Part shown: piece after piece, positions 12,600-22,561 of the stretch
Layout: every line of letters starts with the position of its first letter
Numbering within the stretch: position 1 is the stretch's first letter
Position numbers and translations under genes: made by a program
Assembly: GCA_963691705.1 (NCBI GenBank)
Contig: OY829537.1
Span: forward strand, 63,898,304-63,962,303
DNA length: 64,000 nucleotides
Origin: Viola odorata
Lineage: Eukaryota > Streptophyta > Magnoliopsida > Malpighiales > Violaceae
Reading direction: 5' to 3'
Notes under the pieces: generated by a model
What the model was told of the DNA's origin: nothing
The model's input: the letters and a program-made list of their open reading frames with translations, nothing else
Databases searched by the model: none

Positions 12600-14040
12600 C
12601 TGTACTAGCTATTGTCTTCTCCTTCTAATTGTCTAATGAAGCATACTCATTAAATTCACATCCTTATTGATAACAAAACCTAGAGACTTTGGATCACTGC
12701 ATCACAACCTATAACCATTAACTCTAGATGCATAGCCTAGAAATATGCTCTTCTTTGCCCTCAGCTCAACTTTACCATCCCTCACATGAGCATACATAGG
12801 AAAACCAAACACTTTCAATTGAGAGTAATCAGCAGGCAAATCGGACCATAACTCAAAAGTAGTTTTGCACTTAATAGTTGTTGATAGAGATCGATTAACT
12901 AAGAAACAAGCTGTGTTAATAACTTCAGCCCAAGATTATTTTCCCACACCTGAATGCGAGAGCATGCTTCGTGCCTTATCACAAAGGGTTATGTTCATGC
13001 ATTCTAGAATACCATTCAACTGTGGTGTTCCTGCACAAGTGCGATGTCTCACTATCCCTTCATTACTGCAGAGCTCATTGAACTCATGATTGAAAATTCC
13101 AACTCATTGTCAGTCCTAAGACGCTTGACTTTCTTCTCTGTCTGCTTCTCAACCATCGTCTTCCACTTAACAAATGTTGGAAATATATCATCTTTCATTT
13201 TTAGAAAATACACCCAAACCATCCGAGAATAATCATCAATTAGACTCATGAAATACCTAGCACCACTCTTAGAAGGGATTATGTCTGGACCCCACAAGTC
13301 TGAAAGGATGTAACCCAAAGTACCTTTGGTCCTATGCACTGCCTGTTTGCTGAACCTCACTCTTGTTTGCTTACCAAACACACAGTGTTCATAAGAGCCC
13401 ATTGCTTCTAATTTATAACAATCCAACAACTTTTGCTTGCTCAAAATAGACAACCCTCTATCACTCATATGGCCCAGACAAAAATGCCATAACTGATTCT
13501 GATTAATGCTCCTAGATGCTACTGCAGCTTCTTCTGAAACTGAGCTTCTTTGAAGAATATGTAGCCCATTCTTCAAACTGCTCTTCATGAGTACCATAGA
13601 GCCTTTACACACCTTGATTACCCCATCATCTGCATGGTAGTTGTAACCCTAGAGTCAAGTGTCCCAAGAGAAATCAAGTTTCTCTTCAACTCTGGAACGT
13701 GCCAACACTCCATAGTTATGATAACTCCATCAAACATTCTTAACCTAATGTTACCAATTCCATCAACTGACAATGATCAGTCATTGCCTAAATAAAAAGT
13801 ATCACTCATTGGTTTGTAGCTTACAAACCAGTGCTTGTGTCGACAGATGAGAAAAGTAGCACTGACATCAAGAACCCAGGAATTTTTACCATGATCTAAA
13901 CTCACGAATACAACCTCTTATGCACTGTTGGAATCATTGTCATCAGAATTATACTTGTCAACAATATTCGTAGCATTCTCGTATTGATTACCCTTTTTAT
14001 TTGTCAACTTGGGACAATCTCTTCTAAGGTGGCCTGACAC
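12600..14040 (-). pseudogene. Copia integrase and protease, unit 1
   Basis: Minus 13612-13052 reads the GAG-pre-integrase motif (LWHFCLGHMSDRGLSIL) and the integrase core start (LSDLWGPDIIPSKSGARYFMSLIDDYSRMVWVYFL, quoted in parts: SDLWGP, FMSLIDDYSR, RLRTDNELEF). The protease upstream (about 13620-13920) has lost its active site: WVLDVSATF where unit 2 reads WVLDTGATF. Stops separate the parts. The last part (to about 12600) is a poorly conserved integrase C-terminus. Confidence 0.8.
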
Positions 14041-14046
14041 TCCGCA

Positions 14047-14700
14047 CTAAAAATAGTGTGACTTCTTAGCTTTAGATTTCGATCTGGCTATGAACTTTTT
14101 CTTGTTCCTTATTTGTGATCTGCTCCTAGTCACCAAACTCTCCCATTCTGTTTTAATTTCTAGAAATTCTTTCCTTAACTCCTTTGATTTTAGTGAACCA
14201 CTAACATCATCTAGTGAGATACTTCTCTTTCCATACATTATCGTATCAACAAAATTCTCATAAGAGGATGGTAATGAACTGAGCAGAAACAAAGCCTGAT
14301 TTTCATCATCAATCTCAACATCTATATTCTCCAGATCCATAACGATAGCCTTAAAGTTATCAAGTTGTTCTTTAATGGGCGTACCTTCTTTCATTTTGAA
14401 ACTGTACAACTTCTTCTTTAAGTAGAGGCGATTGACAACCAACTTTGCTAAATAGAGCTCTTCTAATCTCACCCATATGGCTGCGGGTGTTTCTTCCGCA
14501 ACGATCTTACTTAGAACATTGTCTTTAATGCTCATAAAAATCACACCTAACGCCTTCTCCTACAGTTCTACCTTCTCGTTATTCTTCATCTCGTCAAAAA
14601 ACTTTACGACTACTACTTTCCACAAGCCTTGATAACTAGTGAAGATCGCATGTTGATCTTGCACAGTACAAAACTTGATCCCCATCAAAATTCTCTATCT
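14047..14700 (-). pseudogene. Copia gag (UBN2-like), unit 1
   Basis: About 165 codons are open from 14544 to 14047: VLSKIVAEETPAAIWVRLEELY, then FLLSSLPSSYENFVDTIMYG, typical of the copia gag (UBN2/Retrotran_gag_2) domain. Upstream codons to about 14700 (near the LTR) are interrupted by stops. The zinc knuckle that follows is degenerate. Unit 2 holds a longer version (194 codons). Confidence 0.8.
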
Positions 14701-14770
14701 CATACTTTGTTGAAGACGTCATCTGTAAACCCTAGATCGCGCACACAACCACCCAAGCTTTACTACCAAT

Positions 14771-14992
14771 TGTTGTAACAATGCGCAATCAATCACAAAT
14801 AAGCATAAAATAATAAGTTAAAGAACACGATGTTTTTAACGTGGTTCGACAAGTGGTGCCTATTTCCACGTGGAAGACAATCAAGAAAGGTTTCCATTAT
14901 GATGAAAGTAGAGAATGTGTACAATCAGAATCATTCACCCTAATCCCTTAGTACCCCTATATATATGATAAATCCGAAATTACAATAAGTCA
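14771..14992 (-). repeat. 5' LTR of copia unit 1
   Basis: Starts TGTTGTAACAATG and runs to about 14992; nearly identical to 16686-16905. On the minus strand it is followed by the PBS-like TTGGTAGTAAAGCTTGGG. The right end meets the integrase of the duplicated unit at a shared tcatt, so the true LTR end may have been lost there. Confidence 0.7.
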
Positions 14993-15005
14993 TTGAACTC
15001 ATGAT

Positions 15006-15527
15006 TTAAAATTCCAACCCATTATTAGTCCTAAGACGCTTGACTTTCCTCTCTGTCTGCTTCTCAACCATCATCTTCCACTTAACAAATGTTGGAAATG
15101 TTTCATCTTTCATTTTCAGAAAATACACCCAAACTATCCGAGAATAATCATCAATTAGAGTCATGAAATACCTAGCACCACTCTTAGAAGGGATTATGTT
15201 TTGTCCCCACAAATCCGAAAGGATGTAACCCAAAGTACCTTTGGTCCTATGCACTGCCTGTTTGCTGAACCTCACTCTTGTTTGCTTACCAAACACACAG
15301 TGTTCACAAAAGCCTATTGGTTCTAATTTATAACAATCCAGCAACTTTTTCTTACTCAAAACAAACAACCCTTTATCACTCATATGGCCTAGACGAAAAT
15401 GCCATAACTGATTCTGATTACTACTCCTAGATGCTACTGCAACTTCCTCTGAAACTGAGCTTTTCTGATAAATATACAACCCATTCTTCAAACTTCCCTT
15501 CATGAGTATCATAGAGCCTTTACACAC
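15006..15527 (-). pseudogene. Copia integrase fragment, unit 2
   Basis: Open for 173 codons: NQLWHFRLGHMSDKGLFVL (pre-integrase), then the cysteine-containing CEHCVFGKQ, SDLWGQ and IDDYSRIVWVYF, ending in RTNNGLEF. It is truncated at the duplication junction, so the third acidic residue and C-terminal domain are missing. It is slightly better preserved than unit 1. Confidence 0.8.
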
Positions 15528-15922
15528 CTTGATTTCCCCATCATCTGCATGATACTTGTAATCCTAGAGTCAAGTGTCCCAAGAGAAATTAGGTTTCTCT
15601 TCAACTCTAGAACGTGCCAACACTCCATAGTTCTGATAACTCCATTAAACATTCTTAACCTAGTGTTACCAATCCCATCAACTGTCAATGATCGGTCATT
15701 ACCTAAATAAACAGTATCACTCATTGGTTTGTAGCTTACAAACCAGTGCTTGTGTGGACAGATGTGAAAAGTAGCGCCGGTATCAAGAACCCAGGAATTT
15801 TTACCATGATCTGAACTCACGGATAAAACCTCTTCTACACTATTGGAATCACTGTCATCAGAATTATACTTGTCAATAATATTCGTAGCATTCTCCTGTT
15901 GATTACCCTTTTTATTTTTCAA
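15509..15922 (-). pseudogene. Copia protease region, unit 2
   Basis: About 137 codons in one frame: a zinc-knuckle remainder just upstream (RRDCPKL), a Ser/Asp-rich linker, then the aspartic protease with the intact active site WVLDTGATFHIC and a downstream VDGIGNTRLRMF. It overlaps the integrase fragment in another frame, showing a frameshift between them. The active site contrasts with the mutated DVSA of unit 1. Confidence 0.8.
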
Positions 15923-15962
15923 CTTGGGACAATCTCTTCTGAGTTGGCCTGACTCCCCGCAC

Positions 15963-16640
15963 TCAAAATAGTGACTTCTTGGCTTTAGATTTCAATATGG
16001 CTCTGAACGTTTTCTTGTCCCTTATTTGTGATCTGCCCCTAGTTACTAAACTCTCCCCTTCTGTTTTAATTTCTAGAAATGCTTTCCTCAACTCCTTTGA
16101 TTTTAGTGAACCACTAACATCATCTAGTGAGATACTTCTCTTTCCATACATTATCGTATCATCAAAATTCTCATAAGAGGATGGTAACGAACTGAGCAGA
16201 AACAAAGCCTGATCTTCATCATCAATCTCAACATCTATATTCTCCAGATCCATAATGATAGCCTTAAAGTTATCAAGATGTTCTTTCATGGACGCACCTT
16301 CTTTCATTTTGAAATTGTACAACTTCTTCATCAAGTAGAGGCGATTGACAACCGATTTTGCTGAATAGAGCTCTTCGAATCTTGCCCATACGGCTGCTGG
16401 TGATTCTTCCCCAATGATCTCGCTTAGAACATTGTCTTTAATGCTCATAAAAATCGCACCCAATGCCTTCTTCTGCAATTCTTCCTTCTCTTTATTCTTC
16501 ATCTCATCAGGAAACTTTTCGACTACTGCTTTCCACAAGCCTTGCATAACAAGTGAAGATCACATCTTGATCTTCCACAATACAAAACTTGATCTGCCAT
16601 CAAACTTCTCTATCTTGTACTTTGTTGAAGACGTCATTTG
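15963..16640 (-). pseudogene. Copia gag, unit 2
   Basis: 194 open codons (16547-15963) with an almost complete copia gag core: FPDEMKNKEKEELQKKALGA, VLSEIIGEESPAAVWARFEEL, LSSLPSSYENFDDTIMYG, and KSKELRKAF. The natural start lies further upstream beside the LTR, beyond a stop. It probably packages element RNA in the original element. It is the best-preserved gene of this copia copy. Confidence 0.8.
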
Positions 16641-16685
16641 TAAACCTTCGATCGCACACACAACCACCAAAGCTCCGCTACCAAT

Positions 16686-16905
16686 TGTTGTAACAATGCG
16701 CAATCAATCACAAATAAGCATAAAATAATAAAGTAAAGAACACGATATTTTTAACGTGGTTCGACAAGTGGTGCCTATTTCCACATGGAAGACAACCAAG
16801 AAAGGTTTCCACTATGATGAAAGTAGAAAATATGTACAATCAGAATGATTCACCCTAATCCCCTAATCCCTCTCTATATATGATAAATCCGAAATTACAA
16901 TAGGT
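16686..16905 (-). repeat. 5' LTR of copia unit 2
   Basis: tgttgtaacaatgcgcaatc to attacaataggtca. On the minus strand it is followed by PBS-like TTGGTAGCGGAGCTTTGG, a variant of the initiator-Met-type TGGTATCAGAGC. A minus TATA-like atatata lies near its right end (about 16875). Confidence 0.75.
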
Positions 16906-17509
16906 CATTACCTCAGAGGGCTCCCCCCCCCCACACAATGAGATTAGTTTTGGGCTTCGGCCCAAGCCCCTTTGCAATGTTAAATTTAAAACGTTTAAGA
17001 TCAAATCGATACCAACCCGATACATTTTTTAAATACAAAAGAAAGGGTAAACCACATAGTCCCTAACAAAAGTAACACTTAAATATCTCACTGATAAAAA
17101 AATGTGATCATACTTGATGAGAGCGGATGAGAACTAGAAAAAAAAAGATGAAAGAGTTTTTTTACTTTAGAGTCGAGCGAGACTGAAAAGATGCGAGAGA
17201 TGAGGAGATCTCTCGAGAGTTTAAGAGTTGGAGTAGTCAATTATAGTGAGACAAGCCTTGAAAAAGAAGGGACGCCTGCTGCCATGTCTCCTCACCATGT
17301 GACATCTTGATATGCATCACATCACCATTCCAATCCTAAAATCCTGTCCTGCTCCCTCCATTCCCCCTTCATCCCTTCTTGGCATCTTTCACATTTTATT
17401 TATATTAATCTTACAAATTAAATCTATCATATATATCTACATGACCTCAAATCAGGTAATAAAAGAAACAGAAGAAAGAAATCCACAACATATTCAAGTT
17501 ATAATACCA
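16906..17509. other. Spacer, no gene seen
   Basis: Contains a run of ten or more C (about 16922-16931), a small GGGCTTCGGCCCAAGCCC dyad and AT-rich DNA. A frame at 17312-17674 runs into the MITE and has no domain. Confidence 0.5.
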
Positions 17510-17519
17510 CAAATTCATC

Positions 17520-19033
17520 GGGAAAAGGCACCACGGGTCCCTATGGTTATTATTTTCATTTTAGTTCGTCCCACATTTCAAATTCTGTTCAATTTGGTCC
17601 CAGGCGTCATCTTCGTTAGCACTCCGGGGTCCCTATCGTCAAAATTGACGTTAACGGTCACTTTTTACCGTTAACGTCATTATTTTATTATTATTTTTGG
17701 CACATGTCAATTCAGAAAAATATAATTAATTAAAAAATTCCAAAAATATATATAATTAATTAAAAAATTCAAAAAAAATTATAATTAATTAAAAAATTAA
17801 AAAATATATATGATTAACTAAAAAATTCAGAAAATAATATAATTAATTCAAAAATTAAAAAAAATATATAATTAATTAAAAAAATCAGAAAATAATATAA
17901 TTAATTAAAAAAATCAGAAAATAATATAATTGATTAAAAAAATCAGAAAATAATATAATTTTTTCCTTTTATTATCTAATTAATTTTTAAAAAATCAGTT
18001 TTATTATCTAATTAATTTTAAAAATTCAGAAAATAATATAATTATTTTAAAAATTCAGAAAATAATATAATTATTTTAAAAAATTCAGAAAATAATGTAA
18101 TTAATTTATAAAAAGTAATGTAATTAATTTATAAAAAGTAATGTAATTAATTTATAAAAAGTAATGTAATTAATTTAAAATTTCAGAAAATAATATAATT
18201 TTGTTTTCTTTTATTGTCTCTTATTTCATTTATTTTCACTTCTCCTCCGTTTTTATTTTCTTCTTTCTATTTCTTTCTTTCTTTCTTTTATTTGTTCTTT
18301 TTTTTTCTTTCTTTCCCTAGTCAAATGTAAATAATGTAAATAGTGTAATTAATTTTATTTCATGTCTATACACAAACAAATGAGCCACCTTTACATGGCC
18401 ACTCATCTCGCCTGCGAAGATCCCCAACCAAACCCAACACCGTCGCCCTCTCTTTATCATCTCTCCTATGCTGTAAAAAGAAATCTTAATTTATGTTATT
18501 TTTTAAAATAAAACTATTTTGGAGATATTTTTGAAAAGAGGAGGAGAAGTGAAAACAAAGGAAATAAGAGATAATAAAATTAAAAATTAAAAAATAATTA
18601 TATTATTTTTCTGAATTTTTAAATTAATTAAATTAGTTAATAAAAAAATTAAATTATTTTCTAAATTTTTTAAATTAATTATATTATTTTTCTGAGTTTA
18701 TTTAATTAATTATATTTATTTTCTGAATTTTTCAAATTAATTATATTATTTTCTGAATTGTTAAATTAATTATATTTGTTTTTGAATTTTTTAATTAATT
18801 ATATATTTTTTAATTTTTTAATTAATTATATTTTTTTCTGAATTGACACGTGGCAAAAATAATAATAAAATAATGACGTTAACGGTAAAAAGTGACCGTT
18901 AACGTCAATTTTGACGATAGGGACCCCGGAGTGCTAACGGAGATGACGCCTGGGATCAAATTGAACAGAATTTGAAATTTGGGATGAACTAAAATGAAAA
19001 TAATAACCATAGGGACCCGTGGTTCCTTTTCCC
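17520..19033. mobile_element. Long-TIR Mutator-like MITE, copy 2 (foldback)
   Basis: Exact 10-bp target duplication caaattcatc at 17510-17519 and 19034-19043. Outer arms (about 200 bp) differ at only a handful of positions; ends are GGGAAAAGGCACC and GGTTCCTTTTCCC. Inversion continues inward through AT-rich ~30-bp repeats (attcagaaaataatataatt) to a cttctcctcc/ggaggagaag pair near 18240/18540, so almost the whole element is a palindrome around a ~280-bp spacer. No transposase. Shares termini with 8392-9256. Confidence 0.85.
18395..18511 (+). other. Short open stretch in the MITE spacer, possible capture
   Basis: The unpaired centre of the foldback holds a stretch of non-repeat composition beginning ATGGCCACTCATCTCGCC, open for 38 codons (MATHLACEDPQPNPTPSPSL at its start). 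It could be a small captured host fragment, as in Pack-MULEs, or chance. Confidence 0.25.
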
Positions 19034-19672
19034 CAAATTCATCCATTGATTAATTTAAGTTGATAAACAAATCAATTTCTGCATTTTTTTTCTTTACCAT
19101 TGCAGAGAAAGGATCCCAAACCAAATAGATTGGCAGTTCCTTAAGAAATATAAAGAGGTGGGACATTCAGCACTGGACTAATTCTGACATAAGTCTTCTT
19201 CTTCAATGGAGACTTATGAGGCAATGAATAAACAAAACCAGACGCAGAAGATGATGATGTTGATGATGACTTTGCGAGCGAATTCAGTATATGTTTCGGA
19301 GAATTCTGCCTGTGGGTATCCTTCAATAATGATGATTTCTTCGAATTTGGCATTGATGACCCTGTTGAGTTGCTTCTGGATAAGAGTGGCAGTGAACAAA
19401 TCAAGCTCTTTTTGACGTCACAGTTGAGGTTGCTGCTTCTCTTGAAACCCAAGAATGATTTGGACTGAGGCTTCTCTACCAACTGATCAGAAATTCCAAC
19501 CACGATCTCCTTGTTTGAGCTCTGTTCTGGAGAAACAGGGCAAGGTAGAGGAGGTTTTAGATGAGGGTTTTGGATAGGATGAGCAATTCTTTCTCGAATT
19601 TGGTGAAGAACTGGAAGGATCATGCCGCCGACGAAAAGCTCATCTGCTGAACAAGATTGATGGTCTACTACG

Positions 19673-20522
19673 TGATACGGTTCAAGGATCGCACCAAGAA
19701 GCCCAAGTCGGCTAGGGTTTGGCAAAAGAGAGCACGAATTAATATTTCCTATTTTTATGTGCTTTAATTACTATGTAGAGATTCGGCTTAATTAGGAGTT
19801 TATTTTGTATAGGAATTAATTATTTAGGTAACTATCTATTAGTAGTTCTATTTCTAGGAAGACTTGTATTGTAAAACGCCTATTTAAAGGCTTGCTTATT
19901 ATTAATAAAATTAGATCAGAATTTCCATCAAACACCTTACCAAATCCCCGTTTACATTATTCTACCTTCTTACTTTCTTGATCTCCGGTGCAAGCCGTTC
20001 TTGTGTTTAACTTAGTCGTGGCGTTATAGGGATAACGTGATAGGTGCGGCTAGGGCTAGCAAAGCGTGGCGTTTACAGGGATAAGCGTGATAGGTGCATG
20101 AGCTAGTGTGGCGAACCAAAGCATGGCACTTACAGGGATAAGTGTGATAGGAGCGTAAGGATTCGTTTGGCGTTCACAGGGCTGATCGTCATTGCTAATA
20201 TTCACAGGGCTGAATATTGGTTGCTAGCAATCACAGGGCTGATTGTTGGTGTTGCTCTCGTTCACAGGGCTGAACGTTAGCGTGTGTGCATACTACAGGG
20301 CTAGGCGTACATCGACGGGCGTACTACAGGGCTCGGCGTTCGTGACAACCTCGACTTGCTCAAACAGGGATTTGCGAGTCACTAAACTCAATTAGTAGTA
20401 TGGGATGCTAATTGATTCAAGAAGGCGTATCAAAGGGATTTTTGTCTAATTCCGCGCACCAAACCTACAAGAGAACAAGATCATTCACTTATGCGCGTCT
20501 TGGCCTAGCTAGGATCATATCA
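19673..20522 (+). repeat. 5' LTR with hairpin array
   Basis: TATA-like tatttaaa at 19881-19888 and a polyadenylation-type aataaa just after (about 19901) place R near 19.91 kb, so the hairpin array at 20021-20380 would lie in the transcribed leader (U5). Ends TG...CA. Confidence 0.9.
20021..20380 (+). repeat. Array of short stem-loops with a constant CAGGG loop
   Basis: Perfect or near-perfect stems flank a six-base YAGGG(A/C): CGTTA/TAACG (20022-20037); CGTTTA/TAAGCG with one G-U pair (20070-20087); CACTTA/TAAGTG (20127-20144); CGTTCA/TGATCG with one mismatch (20171-20188); AATATTCA/TGAATATT (20197-20218); CAATCA/TGATTG (20228-20245); CGTTCA/TGAACG (20259-20276). Weaker members: CTA/TAG (20293-20304), a copy near 20325, and CAAA/TTTG (20361-20374). 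The loop is fixed, the stems differ. Confidence 0.85.
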
Positions 20523-21042
20523 GTTGGTAGCGGAGCTCAAGGGAGTTCTAGGTTTGGTAAGAAAATCCCATCTATCTTGTAGTTTTTTTTGTTGAGTCAA
20601 AAAGAGTCACAAAATTAAAAGTGTCATCAAAATTTTGTGTTGAGTCTTTGTCGATTTAGAAGTTCTAAATCAAAGTCGAGTCTTTTTTTTTTTAGTCAGT
20701 TTATTAGTTCTAAACCAAGTCAGTTTGTGTTGAGTCTGTTTGTCTTTTTTATTTATTTATATAAGTCACAAAAATAGTCCATAAAAAAGAGTCATACAAA
20801 AGAGTCACCAAAAACAGTCCACCAAAGTATCAGTGTCGAAATTGTATTTCAATATATACCTATTGGAATCCAATTTTAGTGAGTCTTAGTTCGTTGGAAA
20901 GGTCTGTCTGTCAGGAGTCTGAATCAAGAAGAATCAGGTGATTCGGACATCGGAGTAAAAAGCTGCACCCGAAATACTAAACTGTGTTCACCGAAAACAG
21001 ATTTGCACTTTCTTGTGTTAAAATTTGCTTGAAGTGAATAAG

Positions 21043-21537
21043 ATGGCGGAAGCAAGGCTTGAAACTGAGAGAGGAGAAGTGATTGAGCTTATTAAGAAGC
21101 TGATGCAGAGGTTTGATAATCTTGAAGGGAAGCGCAAAAGAGAAGACTACTCGAGAACTATGGCTTGTATGGAATACAAAGGATGGATGCGTCTTCTCTT
21201 GATAAAATCAGATTTGCTTGAGTATGTGGAAACATTTGGAGAGTATGATCCCTTAGTTGATTACTCAATTAATACTCAAGGAATCAAGGAAGGATCGCCG
21301 TCATTTTGGAGTTATTTGAATAAACTTGAAGGACGAGCGATTGGGAATTTTGATCATAGCATTGCATTGAGGAAAGATTATGAGGTCATGATAACACCAA
21401 TTTGTGCAACCTATGGATTGAATGAGGAAGAAATTCTATGGAGATACAATCTGTCCTTGGAGAATTTTATGGATCACGATTCGAGGACGAATCGCCTTCA
21501 AGGGGAAGGGAATGATACGGTTCAAGGATCGCACTAA
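21043..21537 (+). CDS. Unknown 164-codon frame of the non-autonomous element
   Basis: The only sizeable frame in the element's interior, from ATG at 21043 to TAA at 21535-21537, its last codons lying in the 3' LTR. It starts MAEARLETERGEVIELIKKL, with a predicted helical, charged N-terminus, then FGEYDPLVDYSINTQGI and a FWSYLNKLEG segment. I do not recognise a domain; it lacks a zinc knuckle and is not an evident gag. It may be a capsid-like protein, a captured host fragment, or non-functional. Confidence 0.45.
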   Translation: MAEARLETERGEVIELIKKLMQRFDNLEGKRKREDYSRTMACMEYKGWMRLLLIKSDLLEYVETFGEYDPLVDYSINTQGIKEGSPSFWSYLNKLEGRAIGNFDHSIALRKDYEVMITPICATYGLNEEEILWRYNLSLENFMDHDSRTNRLQGEGNDTVQGSH

Positions 21538-22422
21538 GAAGCCCAAGTCGGCTAGGGTTTGGCAAAAGAGAGCACGAATTAATATTTCATATTTTTATGT
21601 GCTTTAATTACTATGTAGAGCTTCGGCTTAATTAGGAGTTTATTTTGTAAAGGAATTAATTATTTAGGTAACTATCTATTATTAGTAGTTCTATTTCTAG
21701 GAATACTTGTATTGTAAAACGCCTATTTAAAGGCTTGCTTATTATTAATAAAATTAGATCAGAATTTCCATCAAACACCTTACCAAATCCCCGTTTACAT
21801 TATTCTACCTTCTTACTTTCTTGATCTCCGGTGCAAGCCGTTCTTGTGTTTAACTTAGTCGTGGCGTTACAGGGATAACGTGATAGGTGCGGCTAGGGCT
21901 AGCAAAGCGTGGCGTTTACAGGGATAAGCGTGATAGGTGCGTGAGCTAGTGTGGCGAACCAAAGCGTGGCACTTACAGGGATAAGTGTGATAGGAGCGTG
22001 AGGATTCGTGACGAGCCAAAGCGTGGTACTTACAGGGATAAGTGTGATAGGAGCGTGAGGATTCATTTGGCGTTCACAGGGCTGATCATCATTGCTAATA
22101 TTCACAGGGCTGAATATTGATTGCTAGCAATCACAGGGCTGATTGTTGGTGTTGCTCTCGTTCACAGGGCTGAACGTTAGCGTGTGTGCGTACTACAAGG
22201 CTAGGCGTACATCGACGGGCGTACTATAGGGCTAGGCGTTCGTGACAACCTCGACTTGCTCAAACAGGGATTTGCGAGTCACTAAACTCAATTAGTAGTA
22301 TGGGATGCTAATTGATTCAAGAAGGCGTATCAAAGGGATTTTTGTCTAATTCCGCGCACCAAACCTACAAGAGAACAAGATCATTCACTTATGCGCGTCT
22401 TGGCCTAGCTAGGATCGTATCA
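21513..22422 (+). repeat. 3' LTR with extra hairpin unit
   Basis: Matches the 5' LTR but carries a tandem 57-bp duplication (21961-22017 and 22018 onward) that adds one acttacagggataagt stem-loop. The first hairpin reads CGTTA-cAGGGA-TAACG here (loop C instead of T). Ends in TATCA followed by the ctacg duplication. Confidence 0.9.
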
Positions 22423-22561
22423 CTACGCTGCTGCAAATTGAGAACTCAAAATCAGAATTTGATTCCAACAGCAGACTTGTGTCCCTTCTTGATGTGCCAT
22501 CTTCTTCTTGGACAAGATCACTGGAGAATGATATCCGAGGGCTTGATGTTTCGGAGCACAT

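Larger units (their letters stand above)
10613..14992 (-). mobile_element. Ty1/copia element (Tork/Tnt1-like), degenerate
   Basis: Reading on the minus strand: 5' LTR (14771-14992), gag, protease, integrase, RT, RNase H, then a short 3' LTR remnant (10613-10646). Domain order integrase before RT is diagnostic of copia. All genes carry stops and frameshifts. Its LTR-gag-integrase portion is duplicated in tandem to the right (see 13076-16903). Confidence 0.85.
13076..16903 (-). repeat. Tandem duplication, two ~1.91-kb units
   Basis: Unit 1 (13076-14989) and unit 2 (14990-16903) are collinear copies running integrase-protease-gag-5' LTR on the plus coordinate axis. Both begin tcattgaactcatgatt; both LTR ends read attacaata(a/g)g and are followed by tcatt. 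The 5-bp tcatt at each junction suggests a microhomology or unequal-crossover event. Units differ at scattered sites, so the duplication is not recent. Confidence 0.8.
19673..22422 (+). mobile_element. Non-autonomous LTR retrotransposon, young
   Basis: Two direct LTRs (19673-20522, 850 bp; 21513-22422, 910 bp), each TGATACGG...TATCA, and an exact 5-bp target duplication ctacg (19668-19672, 22423-22427). The PBS TGGTAGCGGAGC is at 20525-20536 and the purine tract AAGGGGAAGGGAA at 21500-21512. The interior is only ~990 bp with no RT, integrase or protease, so mobilisation needs another element. I count about 17 substitutions between LTRs, plus a 3-bp and a 57-bp length difference. It sits inside a host gene, in antisense orientation to it. 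Confidence 0.93.
19141..22561 (-). pseudogene. Plant host gene (unnamed family) split by an LTR element
   Basis: The 5' part (22561-22423) and 3' part (19672-19141) form one frame when the element at 19673-22422 and one TSD copy are discounted: 666 nt, 221 codons plus stop. The start is the ATG at 22561. The N-terminus holds SSPRISFSSDL, then FEFSICSS and CSADELFVGGMILP; a Ser-rich, Lys-containing C-terminal half follows. PRISFS...DFEF...ADELF.G..LP recalls uncharacterised plant proteins and membrane-associated kinase regulators; function is unknown. No transmembrane segment is evident. The frame is otherwise clean, suggesting a functional gene until insertion. Upstream introns are not excluded (tttgcag precedes the ATG by about 30 bp). 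Confidence 0.65.

Noticed and set aside
21043..21537. Calling the 164-codon frame a gag protein
   Set aside because: No gag motif or zinc knuckle; left as unknown.
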